DNA from: DATFJT01 sp965230755
Lineage (GTDB): Bacteria > Bacteroidota > Bacteroidia > Chitinophagales > Saprospiraceae
Length of the DNA stretch: 64,000 nt
Reading direction: 5' to 3'
NCBI GenBank assembly: GCA_965230755.1
Contig: CBDDLT010000016.1
Coordinates: forward strand, 1 to 64,000
Shown here: positions 1 through 9,428 of the stretch, piece after piece
Layout: each line of letters opens with the position of its first letter
How positions within the stretch are numbered: the first letter of the stretch is position 1
Program-made: the position numbers and the translations under genes
The notes under the pieces: model-generated
Databases searched by the model: none
Told to the model about the DNA's origin: nothing
Seen by the model: only the letters and a program-made list of their open reading frames with translations

Positions 1-1986
1 AACCCCGCCACCCAAATGTCTGTAAATATTAATGTCGTCCGGATAGATTACATCAGCTATGCTAACTTCTGCCGATGAGCTCTGTGTTCCCTCATTCACT
101 CCCCGTCGTATCGCGATATGACTATGCTCGTCAATGATACCGGAAGTCAGATGCTTGCCGCTTGCGTCCATCACCTCTGCTTCTCCAACATCCAAGTTCG
201 ACCCAACATTCTTAATCTTTCCATCCTTAATCCAAACATCAGCTTGAATTATCCCTTCTTCTTCATTCGTCCAGACCGTGGCATTTTTTATCAGCAAATT
301 GGAAGCTTCCGGCATCCTTTCCTTTCTACCATAAGCTTGAAACGGATAGATGATCTGGCCAAAAGGATCGAATTCACTTCCAAGTTTTTCTGTTTTCTTT
401 TTATTCATTTGCTCATCCTGAGATTTTAACTGGGCATCCCAAGCAGCGAGTAAATCATTTTTACCATAGGCCATACCGGACAGGGATCGAACATCTGCCT
501 TCCAATTACCTAAACACTCTATCATATTAGCAGAATCTGGCCAGGGTAAATCAAAAACCCATTGTGTCGTTCCGGTCTTGATTGGAACTACCCAATTGCT
601 GTCTGATTCTGATTTCCAAACCCAACTCTTTTGCTTCTTTTTCAAAATCAACTCCTTGGTCTCTTCGCCGATGACGAATTCGTATTTGCCTTCTAATGGA
701 TTGGAAAAATTCAGCTGATGTTTATTCGGTTTACCGTCAATGAAATGAACTTTTATCGATGCATTCGATTCTAAAAAATCTCCATCCGTGATAAAGAAAT
801 TGGCTCTTTTTCCTTTTTCCAGACTAGCTAATTGATCTTCCACACCCATCCATTGAGCAGGTCTTGTCGTCAAAGCCCTCAATATCTCTTCTTTAGGAAG
901 TCCATTCTTATACAGTTTTCTCAAATTTTTTCTGAACGCCGCCGCATCTTTTGACTCGTCCGCGGTAAAACAAAAAGGTATTTTACTCTCATAGAGCATT
1001 CTGGCGTTGTATGGCGCAAGTTCCCAATGCTTCATATCCCTGTATTGGCTGTGCATCAAATCAAAACTTGTTTCTATTTTGGAAGGTCGAGGAAAATTCA
1101 CTGGCAAAATGAACTTCGCGGATTTAGCCTTTAATTCTTCTATCCTTTGATATTCATCGTTATTCCCTAGTAAGAATACTTCGGCCGACAACGTCTCTGC
1201 AATATCTATGGCATTCAGTGCTTCCCATTTATTTCCCGTTTCAAAAATCAATGGTTTACCAGATAATTCTGACCATCGTTCCAAACTGATATTTTGACCT
1301 TCGGATCTTTCATTCCACTTGGCATCATAATGCGTCTGTCTTAAGAGGGCAATAGCGCCCATCAAAGACCCGGGGTAGTCCTGAGATGAACTACCTTTTT
1401 TAAAGGACATCGCATGGGCACAGTCCTTTTCTAACAGTGCCTTGTGATCCTTTTCGGTTAGCTGAACCAAACTTGCTGATCCTCTGGAGAGTCCGTCTTT
1501 TCGAAGACTGAGGGTGGTCATTATTCCACATGCCAGAAGTTTTTCTCGTTTCTTCTCCTCTAAAGTAAAGTGTTCAGAGGATCTAAATTCTGACTTAATG
1601 GCCTCGTTCCAAGAATACGCTCCCGGTTTATCACTTAAAAATTGTGGCTTTTTACTGCCATTACTCTTCTTGATCTCTGGCATTCCGTAGTCCGAAAAAA
1701 GATCTATGAATCCCGCATAGATATGATGAGTCCCCAATAAATCAACTACAATGGCATCATCGGACTGCTCCAAATTCTTACCAACACCGATAATTTTACC
1801 ATCCTCAATAAGTAAATCAGCACCTTCCAATGAGTTTTCTGCGTCGGTATGAATAATGGCATTGTGCAACAAGTACTTATTGTATTCCTCATGGATTACC
1901 CCGTTGTAAGGAAATTCTTCCTGACCATATCCCCGCTGAAAAAACAGCAAAAACAGGAAAGCAATACAGTATCTAAGCTTGAACAT
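1..1986 (-). CDS. Exported two-domain amidohydrolase (3' end cut by window edge)
   Basis: The reading frame is open from the ATG at 1986 to the window edge, 662 codons, so the C-terminus is missing. It begins with a signal peptide (MFKLRYCIAFLFLLFFQ). The protein has two amidohydrolase-type halves, each with the small beta-sandwich signature (LLIEDGKIIGVG near residue 60, VWIKDGKIKNVG near 610). The second half has the metal-binding HxH motif (IIDEHSHI), but at the matching place the first half reads GFIDLFSDYG, so that half has probably lost its metal site. Proteins of about 1000 residues with this layout are common in Bacteroidota and are labelled imidazolonepropionase-like; the substrate is unknown. 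The start overlaps the rsmG stop by 14 bp, suggesting translational coupling. Confidence 0.85.
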   Translation of the reverse strand, partial: MFKLRYCIAFLFLLFFQRGYGQEEFPYNGVIHEEYNKYLLHNAIIHTDAENSLEGADLLIEDGKIIGVGKNLEQSDDAIVVDLLGTHHIYAGFIDLFSDYGMPEIKKSNGSKKPQFLSDKPGAYSWNEAIKSEFRSSEHFTLEEKKREKLLACGIMTTLSLRKDGLSRGSASLVQLTEKDHKALLEKDCAHAMSFKKGSSSQDYPGSLMGAIALLRQTHYDAKWNERSEGQNISLERWSELSGKPLIFETGNKWEALNAIDIAETLSAEVFLLGNNDEYQRIEELKAKSAKFILPVNFPRPSKIETSFDLMHSQYRDMKHWELAPYNARMLYESKIPFCFTADESKDAAAFRKNLRKLYKNGLPKEEILRALTTRPAQWMGVEDQLASLEKGKRANFFITDGDFLESNASIKVHFIDGKPNKHQLNFSNPLEGKYEFVIGEETKELILKKKQKSWVWKSESDSNWVVPIKTGTTQWVFDLPWPDSANMIECLGNWKADVRSLSGMAYGKNDLLAAWDAQLKSQDEQMNKKKTEKLGSEFDPFGQIIYPFQAYGRKERMPEASNLLIKNATVWTNEEEGIIQADVWIKDGKIKNVGSNLDVGEAEVMDASGKHLTSGIIDEHSHIAIRRGVNEGTQSSSAEVSIADVIYPDDINIYRHLGGGV

Positions 1987-2623
1987 AGACGATTTGTTTT
2001 GTTTGATAATAGTCCAGAGAAAAGAAATCCGATATGGGAAAAACTTCGACGTAATTATTATTCTCTACAACACTGATTTCTTCTTCTATATCTCCCCCTT
2101 TAAGACACAAAAGTCCGTTGGGCAAGCCATTCATTTCTTTATTTCGAATTAATCGATGTGACCAAAGATATAGTTTCTCCAATGGCGCCACGGCCCTAGA
2201 AACGATGAAATCGTATTTCTCGTTTTTGATCTCTTCGGCCCGAATAGCTTGAGCTCTGGCATTAGAAAGTTGTAGGCGATCCACAATGTCCTTCACCACC
2301 ATGATCTTTTTTGATCGTCCATCCACCAGATGAAACTTCACTTCTGGAAAAAGAATGGCCAATGGAATTCCCGGGAGCCCACCGCCCGTTCCCAGGTCAA
2401 GTATTTTGGTTCCAGGAGCAAAATCAATCAAGCGCGCAATGGCACAGCTGTGCAGAATATGATGCCGATAAACATTCTCAATGTCCTTCCTACTGATTAG
2501 ATTGACTTTACTGTTCCACTCTATATACAACTGACCCAGTTGGTACAGTTTCTCCAGTTGAATATCATCTAAATTTGGAAAATACTCTTTGAAAAATATA
2601 TCTATTGATGCCCGATCAATCAT
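1973..2623 (-). CDS. rsmG: 16S rRNA (guanine527-N7)-methyltransferase RsmG
   Basis: A 216-residue protein of the usual GidB/RsmG length. It shows the N-terminal helical segment with the family sequence WNSKVNLISRKD, the SAM-binding motif LDLGTGGGLPGIPLAI near residue 75, and the SRAVAPLEKLY segment near residue 140. The family methylates N7 of G527 in 16S rRNA in the cytoplasm, using S-adenosylmethionine. A TATCTTTG -7 box lies 30 bases upstream of the ATG. The following amidohydrolase gene overlaps its end and is probably co-transcribed. Confidence 0.96.
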   Translation of the reverse strand: MIDRASIDIFFKEYFPNLDDIQLEKLYQLGQLYIEWNSKVNLISRKDIENVYRHHILHSCAIARLIDFAPGTKILDLGTGGGLPGIPLAILFPEVKFHLVDGRSKKIMVVKDIVDRLQLSNARAQAIRAEEIKNEKYDFIVSRAVAPLEKLYLWSHRLIRNKEMNGLPNGLLCLKGGDIEEEISVVENNNYVEVFPISDFFSLDYYQTKQIVYVQA

Positions 2624-2652
2624 TTAAAAGCTCTATTGTGATGTAGTGCTGT

Positions 2653-2660
2653 CAAAGATA
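2653..2660 (-). promoter_or_regulatory. Bacteroidota -7 box for rsmG
   Basis: The minus strand reads TATCTTTG, a perfect match to the Bacteroidota TAnnTTTG box, ending 30 bases before the rsmG ATG. A convincing -33 TTTG is not evident. The rest of the 2624-2879 gap shows no gene. Confidence 0.6.
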
Positions 2661-2879
2661 GGGAATTGGATGCTATAAGAAAGTAAAGACATGATGGGCA
2701 CGATCATATCTTTTGTACCATTTGGCATTTTCCATTTGTCCGATGTAATAAATCCCACTTAACAAAGAAGATAGGTCTAGCTCCACATCATTAGTAGTGC
2801 TATGATTATTAATAGTAACAGGATCGTTTCGTAATTCACAAAAAAGTATAAAACATATGCCTTAGATATTTCTTTGGAA

Positions 2880-4241
2880 TCATCCACCAAAACTATATTC
2901 TACCAATGCTTTTAACCGGTATTGCATTACTTGATGGCTAAAATCAAAATGATCAGAATTCAGTGTTTGTGAAGTTCTCAAATCAACACCCAATCCCAGA
3001 CGGAATCGATCATTTAAAGAATGATAATAAGTTGTTCCTAGATTCAGATTTGGACTTAAACGGCTTTTATACATCTGATTCGGAATAGGAGACAATTGAT
3101 CGTCTACAAGCAGATTACCGGAAACATCATACCATATATTAAACCCAATACCCGCGTATACCTGTAATCCGGATCGAGCCGAAAGATTCCAATTCCTAGC
3201 TACCGAAAGTGCCCCGTTGATAGTATGGTGATGATGATAGAACAGATAGTGGCTTGTAGAATCGTATTTCTCGAAGTATGGTGAAGAACTTTGACTAATC
3301 GTCCTAAATCCTGAGCTAGAATCCATGTGATTCAGGTTGAGATAAAACAGAGAATAATCCAATTCCATAGCCACTGACCATTTGGATTCCAATATTCTTT
3401 TTTCCAGACGCAAACCGCCGGAATAGACTCTGGAACTATTCTCGTAACTTTTCAAAACCTGTGATCCGCTAAATGAGTCATTCTCGATCTCTATATCATG
3501 CATAGCATAGCCAAGCCCAAGGAAAAAACCCAATGACCAATCCTTTTCTTCATTTTTTGCCACATTATTCTGTAATTCATTCGGCAAATCGGGCATATTC
3601 ACGTCTAGTTCACTTTTAACTCGAATCAAAGGTTCAAAAGGCCAAATACTACCGGAATTTTCAAGGCTGGGCTTCTCTAATTTCTCAATAGGATAAATAT
3701 TAGATTCCCAGAAATGAACACCGCTTATTCTTTTTTCCAAGGTTCTGGGAACAGCCATATTTTCATTGATGATCTTTGGTTCTACTTTGTAAGAATCTTC
3801 ATTTTGTAGGGCCTTAAGCTCGGTGACTTTAGGACCATTAACTGTGGAAGGATTACTTATTGAACTTACGAGTTCTTCCTCGGAGACAGGGAGCAAGTCT
3901 TCTTTCTGAGCTGAGTACTCCAAAGATCTCTCAGAACGATCATATTTATTAGGAATAACTATATCAGATGATTCACTATCTTCAGGTTTGGTGAATTGCT
4001 GAGATTCATCTATTTGAGTTGATAGACCTGATTCATTGTTCTCAACAACAAGCGTATCTCTTTCAAATGAATGAAAGAACAGTGCTGTACTTAAAGAAAG
4101 AGCTAACAGAATGGAAAGCAAATAAATAGACCTTCTTTTCCTGTTCTGGCCTGGAAAATCAGGATGAGAAGCAATGTCTTCCCATAGAGCATCTTTATCG
4201 ATAGGTGCATTGTATTCTATTTTGAAGTTTCTTTTTTCCAT
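2880..4241 (-). CDS. Membrane-anchored protein with C-terminal beta-barrel-like domain, partner of ECF sigma factor
   Basis: A 453-residue protein I do not recognise as a named family. Residues 1-37 are polar and cytoplasmic-looking, residues 38-58 form one transmembrane helix (SIYLLSILLALSLSTALFF), residues 60-230 are a Ser/Glu-rich linker, and from about 235 there are alternating aromatic/polar strands (GFFLGLGYAMHDIEI, YSGGLRLEKRIL, ending KALVEYSFGG) like an outer-membrane beta-barrel. The gene starts 9 bp after the sigma factor stop. In Bacteroidota the gene directly downstream of an ECF sigma factor often encodes a one-helix anti-sigma or sensor, so that role is inferred from position and topology. 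No classical zinc anti-sigma motif is visible. Confidence 0.7.
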   Translation of the reverse strand: MEKRNFKIEYNAPIDKDALWEDIASHPDFPGQNRKRRSIYLLSILLALSLSTALFFHSFERDTLVVENNESGLSTQIDESQQFTKPEDSESSDIVIPNKYDRSERSLEYSAQKEDLLPVSEEELVSSISNPSTVNGPKVTELKALQNEDSYKVEPKIINENMAVPRTLEKRISGVHFWESNIYPIEKLEKPSLENSGSIWPFEPLIRVKSELDVNMPDLPNELQNNVAKNEEKDWSLGFFLGLGYAMHDIEIENDSFSGSQVLKSYENSSRVYSGGLRLEKRILESKWSVAMELDYSLFYLNLNHMDSSSGFRTISQSSSPYFEKYDSTSHYLFYHHHHTINGALSVARNWNLSARSGLQVYAGIGFNIWYDVSGNLLVDDQLSPIPNQMYKSRLSPNLNLGTTYYHSLNDRFRLGLGVDLRTSQTLNSDHFDFSHQVMQYRLKALVEYSFGG

Positions 4242-4250
4242 GCCAAATGA

Positions 4251-4784
4251 TTAACGATTCAGAGAATTTATTTTACTTCTCAATTGCAACTTAGCCCTTG
4301 TAAGATAGGTTCGTGATGAACTTTCTGTGATCCCTAGTAAAGAGGCTATTTCCCTATGACTATAACCTTCTATCTCATAGAGATTAAAGACCATTCGATA
4401 GCTGTTTTTTATCTCATACAACACTTTGTTCAAATCTTGGAAGTGCAAATCAGATTCAATTCTGGGTTGTCCTGGTTTGGATAGGTCTAGTAACTCTTCG
4501 GTTCTAAATTCCCTAACCGTTTTTTTGGCCTCGTTGATGCTCAACCTTACCGCGATAGTGTGTATCCAGGTATAAAATTGTGCTTTGCTCTCATCATAAG
4601 TGTGTATTTTATTAAATACCCTTAGAAAAGTATCCTGCAAAACAGATCTGATTCGATCCTCATCCTTCACATACCGCCTTACAACAAAATAAAGCCTGTC
4701 AACAAATTGATAATACAATTCCTTTTGTGCCTTGTAATCGTTTTGTTGACAGGCTTTAATCAGTTTTTTTATGTCCTTATCCAT
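4251..4784 (-). CDS. ECF-type RNA polymerase sigma factor
   Basis: A 177-residue sigma-70 family protein of ECF size. Region 2 spans about residues 20-90 (DRLYFVVRRYVKDEDRIRSV, DTFLRVFNKIHTYD, FYTWIHTIAVRLSINEAKK) and region 4 about residues 120-170, with the helix-turn-helix YSHREIASLLGITESSSRTY. It sits between an SdrD-type lipoprotein and a membrane/beta-barrel protein, with 9-bp gaps on both sides, so the three genes form one operon. It probably transcribes its own operon and envelope genes in response to a surface signal; the targets cannot be read from the sequence. Confidence 0.92.
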   Translation of the reverse strand: MDKDIKKLIKACQQNDYKAQKELYYQFVDRLYFVVRRYVKDEDRIRSVLQDTFLRVFNKIHTYDESKAQFYTWIHTIAVRLSINEAKKTVREFRTEELLDLSKPGQPRIESDLHFQDLNKVLYEIKNSYRMVFNLYEIEGYSHREIASLLGITESSSRTYLTRAKLQLRSKINSLNR

Positions 4785-4793
4785 TAATATGGA

Positions 4794-5885
4794 TTAGCAT
4801 CCAGGTATATATTCGAATTCATATTGACACCCATTGGGAAGCATAAGCGATAACATAAGCGTATCTGATGCTGAAACCGGAGCAGAAGTCAAATTCACAA
4901 ACGTGTGGTTATCACTTCTTCTCCAGAGGAATGAATAAAATTCCATATCGTCGAAACTGGGATTTATTCTTGTCGAACCATCATAAACTCCCATTCTCCA
5001 TACTGGAACATTGCACTCCTGGCTTATATTAATAGCCCTAACCATAATATTATCTTGTTCACAAGCATCATTGGAGGTGTTTACAATGAAGTTGTTATCT
5101 GTATCCATTTCGCTGGTAGTCAAATTGACTGGTAAGTATACAATATTCAATCTTTCAACATCCTTAGTATCATCAGGTGAACTGTCGAAGGTTTTCTCGC
5201 AATTAAATCCGTCTTCTTTGATTCTAAGGTAATAATCGCTCGGATGCTGGTTGGGTATTTCGAAATATCCATTCTCATCAGAGAATACAGTCGCCAGTAC
5301 CAAAGCATCACTAAACGAGCTATATGGTAGACTACCTACTTGGACCAAATCAATTTTTGCATTCTGATAAGGTGTATCTCCCATCAAATCATCATCTAGA
5401 TCTTCCAAGACATAACCCGAAATCAAAGTACTATGGCGAACTTCAACAAAGTTATTATCGCTATCGTGTTCATCTTCCTCAAGAGAAACTCCAATCAGAT
5501 ATGATGTGCCTGTATTTTCATCCCCATCCGGTGTGGAATCCATCCCAGGAGAACCGGTAAAAAGTCTTTTATCATTGGCAGGGGGAAGATCACAAAACTG
5601 GTAATTGCCATCTGCATCGGTATCAGTCCAAATGATGTCGCTATTTATATTCATTGTATCACAACATTGGGAAATAAACATAGAATCAAGATCTCCATAA
5701 AAGACCCTAACATTCTCGGCTGGTTCATCCCCAATGCCATCCCCATCAGTATCATACATTACAGTGCCCGATATTTTCGCCCCTTGAACAGTGGAAGTCT
5801 CGACCTCCTGAAATATCTCATCATCTTTACATTGCACAAGTGTCAATACAGAGCAACCCAGAATTAGATATATTATATTTTTCAT
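4794..5885 (-). CDS. Lipoprotein with SdrD B-like calcium-binding repeats
   Basis: The 363-residue precursor has a lipoprotein signal ending in LTLVQC, so Cys19 is the likely lipidated residue. Two B-type Ig-like (SdrD_B/carboxypeptidase regulatory-like) modules follow, starting near residues 38 and 150, each with acidic D-rich loops (DTDGDGIGDE, DTDADGNYQF, DLDDDLMGD, DTDNNF) typical of calcium-binding turns. The C-terminal ~80 residues carry four cysteines and no known fold. It is the first gene of the sigma-factor operon. It is probably exposed on the cell surface or in the periplasm; function unknown. Confidence 0.8.
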   Translation of the reverse strand: MKNIIYLILGCSVLTLVQCKDDEIFQEVETSTVQGAKISGTVMYDTDGDGIGDEPAENVRVFYGDLDSMFISQCCDTMNINSDIIWTDTDADGNYQFCDLPPANDKRLFTGSPGMDSTPDGDENTGTSYLIGVSLEEDEHDSDNNFVEVRHSTLISGYVLEDLDDDLMGDTPYQNAKIDLVQVGSLPYSSFSDALVLATVFSDENGYFEIPNQHPSDYYLRIKEDGFNCEKTFDSSPDDTKDVERLNIVYLPVNLTTSEMDTDNNFIVNTSNDACEQDNIMVRAINISQECNVPVWRMGVYDGSTRINPSFDDMEFYSFLWRRSDNHTFVNLTSAPVSASDTLMLSLMLPNGCQYEFEYIPGC

Positions 5886-6039
5886 TTTATTATTTTTTCT
5901 TTTGTCAAATTAAATAAATGCGAGTCATGACTTCTATTAAGCTTATACAATGAAGGAATATGAAACGCTACATGCTGCAGAGAAAATATTACTGTAGTCT
6001 AAGAATTTTACTTTAAAAAGATAGACACTAAAGAAACCA

Positions 6040-7125
6040 TCACCATTCTCTCTTCTTCCAAATTAGAGAAGGAGCCAACAATAAGAAATACAGAGAAAGA
6101 GTGTAATCCAATACCGGTATACTTAATGCCATCTTACCAGATCCTGAGAGTTTAAATAAAGGTCGAAATGCTATGATCATCAGTAACCATCTGGAGAGAG
6201 CCAGTAATAATACTGCGATGGGGATATAGAATATTAAGATCAAGCTAAAAAGATGGAAAAGAGCCTGTGTACCATTGATCAAGTTCAACCAGAGCACATG
6301 CACAAACCTGTACTCAATGGAAGCGGTAACATGTCTTCGCTTCTGTTTCCAGAATGAGCTCCAATTAGTGGGCGCTTCAGAAAAACACAGGGCATTTTCG
6401 TCCATGACCACTTCAGTATTTAGGGCATGACTTATTTGATTGACCATCAGGTCATCATCGCCAGAGATTTTTTCTTCATCCAGTATAGGAGTGTGTATTT
6501 CTGATTTGCGGTACAATATATTTCTTCCCACTCCCATAAAGGGGATGCCCAAGCGAGCGGAAGAGGAGTAAAGCATCGCAGTATACAGATTCTCATACCT
6601 TGAGAAGGTATTAACCCATGAGGGTCGAATATAGTACGGACCTAAACCTAAAACTACCTCTATTTGCACGCCTATCCTAGATGACATTTTTCGAATCCAT
6701 TGATCAGACGATGGGGCACAATCCGCATCGGTGAGCAAAATATGTTCATATTTACTCCTTCTTATCCCCTGTTTTAAGGCAAATCTTTTCCCCTTGAGAT
6801 GCTCAGGCTTTTCAGCATTGATTACGATTAAGTTTGAATAGATCTTATTCAGCTTTTTTAATACCTCCTCAGTGTGATCACTTGAATCATCGTTGACCAC
6901 AATCAATTCAAATTCCGGATAGTCTTGTGATAGGATCAAGGGAAGGTTTTTTTTGATATTCTCGGCTTCATTCCGGGCACAGATGATCACCGATATAGGT
7001 ATTCCTTCCTTCATGTCTTGCCTTGCGGCCTGCTTTCTTCGAATCACTCTACCAAAAACAACCCAAAGCGCAAGCTGAATTAACCAGCACAGGCACAAAC
7101 TAATTGTTAGAAGTTCAATGATCAT
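6040..7125 (-). CDS. Membrane glycosyltransferase, GT2 family
   Basis: The 361-residue protein has an N-terminal membrane helix (residues 1-25), then a GT-A domain: ISVIICARNEAENI at ~45, VNDDSSDHT at ~78, the metal-binding TDADCAP at ~133 and the acceptor-side GDDDLMVNQI at ~223. Two or three hydrophobic segments close the protein (residues 280-355). It uses an activated sugar at the inner face of the cytoplasmic membrane; donor and acceptor are unknown. It overlaps the preceding acyltransferase gene by 11 bp and is last in the carB-amn-lpxK operon, so a lipid acceptor is plausible but inferred. Confidence 0.88.
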   Translation of the reverse strand: MIIELLTISLCLCWLIQLALWVVFGRVIRRKQAARQDMKEGIPISVIICARNEAENIKKNLPLILSQDYPEFELIVVNDDSSDHTEEVLKKLNKIYSNLIVINAEKPEHLKGKRFALKQGIRRSKYEHILLTDADCAPSSDQWIRKMSSRIGVQIEVVLGLGPYYIRPSWVNTFSRYENLYTAMLYSSSARLGIPFMGVGRNILYRKSEIHTPILDEEKISGDDDLMVNQISHALNTEVVMDENALCFSEAPTNWSSFWKQKRRHVTASIEYRFVHVLWLNLINGTQALFHLFSLILIFYIPIAVLLLALSRWLLMIIAFRPLFKLSGSGKMALSIPVLDYTLSLYFLLLAPSLIWKKREW

Positions 7126-8338
7126 GACCTAAAGATCCTAAGATTTGTTTTCTAAGCTTGTGAAAATCCGTTTTAACAGATTCGGATTTCCTTTCGAAAG
7201 ATCTATGGCTTTGGAATCTTTGCCATTTCAATACATAGCTTTTTCTAAAAACCTCCAACAGGGCCAAGGCCGTTAAAAAGGGTATGAAAAGCCAAACATT
7301 CGAAAAAAGTAATGCGGCAATTACAAGGGAATACAAAAGGAATAATAGCGGATAGACCGTCACTTTGATGGTTGAATCGTACTCTTTATCAGTATTGATG
7401 GTTTTCAGGACCATACTTCCGAACATACGCGGTAGAAAGCCTGCTAAAAAACAAATAACAAACACGGGAGCTAAAAAGACTAGAAAAATTTTCCACCTCA
7501 ATACTAATCCGTCCTCTGCTCCAGCTCCAGGTTTAATAGAATGCTCTTGAATGAATTCATTAAATCCCTTTAGGACATCATTATTAGCAGCATTTCTAAT
7601 CCACCTTCCCAAAGCCAATAGCTTTTCCTTCCACTTATCGGCATTCTCGAAATCAGGAAACAGAACATCTCCAATCCTACCTCCCTCTTCCATGCTCATA
7701 TCGGGAATATCGATTACATTGTCCTTAAGGGACTTTTCTATTTTCCCAGTGATATGCCCTGATTCATTCGCATCGCTAATCTGCTCTACAAACACAGTGT
7801 TCCAACTTAGGAAAGAACGAAAATCTCCCGGAGCCTGATAGTTGAACGCATCGACGACCAATTGAATTGGCCGATCGTTTTCTTGAATAAAATCCTTGAT
7901 GATCTTTTCCGTTCCGTATTTTATCTTCCGGACCCCATACCCTCTCAAGCTCGTGCCCTCCGGAGCAATATATACGGTCCTATTATTTTTAAGCGCTTTT
8001 AGACAAAGATCAAAACTCCGCTCAAGAGGAAATCCCGGCATGTCTGGATCCTGAGATCGCTGAATGGGAATGCAAAAATGCAATAGAAAGAACCATCGGG
8101 CTATCGCATTTTGGAATAGACCGGTGTTAGCTAAAAAGTTCAATTGCCCTTTGTATAATAAACCACAAAGTATCGGGTCTATCAGGGTATTAGGATGGTT
8201 GCTCACCACGATGGTAGGAACACCGCCTTTTATCTTATGATCTTGCTGAAAATGATTCGTCCGGAAGAAAATCCTTAAGGTCAGATAGAAGTATATCCTG
8301 AAAAGCTCATAGATCAAAAAACGATATACCTTCTTCAA
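7115..8338 (-). CDS. Glycerophospholipid acyltransferase of the Gat1/PlsC-like type
   Basis: The 407-residue protein has a PlsC-type acyltransferase domain in its first ~230 residues: the catalytic block SNHPNTLIDPIL near residue 48 and the glycerol-phosphate binding block APEGTSLRGYG near 125. The spacing in the first block is H-x5-D rather than the bacterial PlsC H-x4-D; yeast Gat1/Gat2 glycerol-3-phosphate/DHAP acyltransferases share this spacing. Residues 275-360 contain membrane helices. It probably acylates a glycerol phosphate for phospholipid synthesis. It lies 10 bp after lpxK in the same operon. Confidence 0.82.
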   Translation of the reverse strand: MKKVYRFLIYELFRIYFYLTLRIFFRTNHFQQDHKIKGGVPTIVVSNHPNTLIDPILCGLLYKGQLNFLANTGLFQNAIARWFFLLHFCIPIQRSQDPDMPGFPLERSFDLCLKALKNNRTVYIAPEGTSLRGYGVRKIKYGTEKIIKDFIQENDRPIQLVVDAFNYQAPGDFRSFLSWNTVFVEQISDANESGHITGKIEKSLKDNVIDIPDMSMEEGGRIGDVLFPDFENADKWKEKLLALGRWIRNAANNDVLKGFNEFIQEHSIKPGAGAEDGLVLRWKIFLVFLAPVFVICFLAGFLPRMFGSMVLKTINTDKEYDSTIKVTVYPLLFLLYSLVIAALLFSNVWLFIPFLTALALLEVFRKSYVLKWQRFQSHRSFERKSESVKTDFHKLRKQILGSLGHDH

Positions 8339-8348
8339 TTCAGTTGTT

Positions 8349-9410
8349 TTAAACTGTGAAATTCAAGAGAAATTCGCGAAGTATTGCCCTGAACTCATCC
8401 TCTTGATCGAAATGAAATCTAACTCTGATAGGAATCACAAAGAGTGGTATATTATTTTGGATAAAAAGTTCCCTAAACCTGAAAAGTCGAACCGCATCTT
8501 TTTCCGTAGTAATAACCGCCTTTCGCTTCGTTGTCAGACTATTGAATCTGGTGATCAGATCATTGATTTCTCTCTCCTCAAAATAGTGATGATCCGGATA
8601 AGACATGGTGTGCAATCTGCCAACATGTTCTATGAGATAATCCTCCAGATATTTAGGGTTGGCAATACCACAAATAAGGATGGTATCCATATCTTGAATC
8701 CATTCCAATTGATACTTGGGGCCGAACAGAAAATACGGCTTACCATATTGATAATAACTGAAAAAGACCTTTTGACCCTCCAGAGGTCGAATGGACTGAA
8801 TTATTTTCGTTCTTTTCTCTTCTTGTAAGGAATCCGGGCATTTAGTGACTACAATGATATCCGCTCTTTCGTATCCGTCTCTCCACTCTCTCAGACGACC
8901 AGATGGTAACAAGAAATCTTTATAAAATGGTTGATCATGGGTTGTAAGCAAAATATTCAGGCCAGGTTTTACCGACAAGTGTTGATAAGCATCATCAAGG
9001 ATAATACACTTTAAAGAAGGATATTTAGAGAGCATCTCTGGTATCGCCAAGACCCTTTTTTCTGATACTGCCACTACGGTATCCGGATACTTGATCTTAA
9101 TTTGTAAAGCCTCATCACCAACATCTTCCACCTGATTCCTACTACTTACAAATCGAGTTCCCTCAGTTCTCCTCTTATATCCTCTACTCAATGTTCCCAC
9201 CGGCATGTACTCCTTGAGATACCTCAATATATACTCCACATGAGGAGATTTACCTGTACCTCCAACACTTAAATTCCCCACACAAATAACCGGTATATCA
9301 AACGAGACAGCTCTTAGAACACCTTTCTTGTACAACATCCTTCTTAAGCCCACTACTACTCCGTAGAGCAGAGAAAAAGGAGAAAGTAGAATCTTGTATA
9401 GAATATTCAT
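8349..9410 (-). CDS. lpxK: Tetraacyldisaccharide 4'-kinase LpxK
   Basis: A 353-residue protein that phosphorylates the 4' position of the tetraacyldisaccharide lipid A precursor with ATP, at the inner membrane. The modified Walker A loop VGNLSVGGTGKSP is at residues 43-55, followed by GTLSRGYKRRTEGT (~75), GDEALQI (~98) and ILDDAYQH (~135), all LpxK signatures. An N-terminal hydrophobic segment (residues 1-22) gives membrane attachment. The gene shows that the cell makes lipid A, so it has a Gram-negative envelope. Its operon partners include an acyltransferase and a GT2 enzyme. Confidence 0.96.
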   Translation of the reverse strand: MNILYKILLSPFSLLYGVVVGLRRMLYKKGVLRAVSFDIPVICVGNLSVGGTGKSPHVEYILRYLKEYMPVGTLSRGYKRRTEGTRFVSSRNQVEDVGDEALQIKIKYPDTVVAVSEKRVLAIPEMLSKYPSLKCIILDDAYQHLSVKPGLNILLTTHDQPFYKDFLLPSGRLREWRDGYERADIIVVTKCPDSLQEEKRTKIIQSIRPLEGQKVFFSYYQYGKPYFLFGPKYQLEWIQDMDTILICGIANPKYLEDYLIEHVGRLHTMSYPDHHYFEEREINDLITRFNSLTTKRKAVITTEKDAVRLFRFRELFIQNNIPLFVIPIRVRFHFDQEDEFRAILREFLLNFTV

Positions 9411-9428
9411 CAGCTTCTAGAAATAAGC

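Noticed and set aside
118..429. 103-codon plus-strand frame at the left edge
   Set aside because: It is antisense to the amidohydrolase coding frame, which has clear homology.
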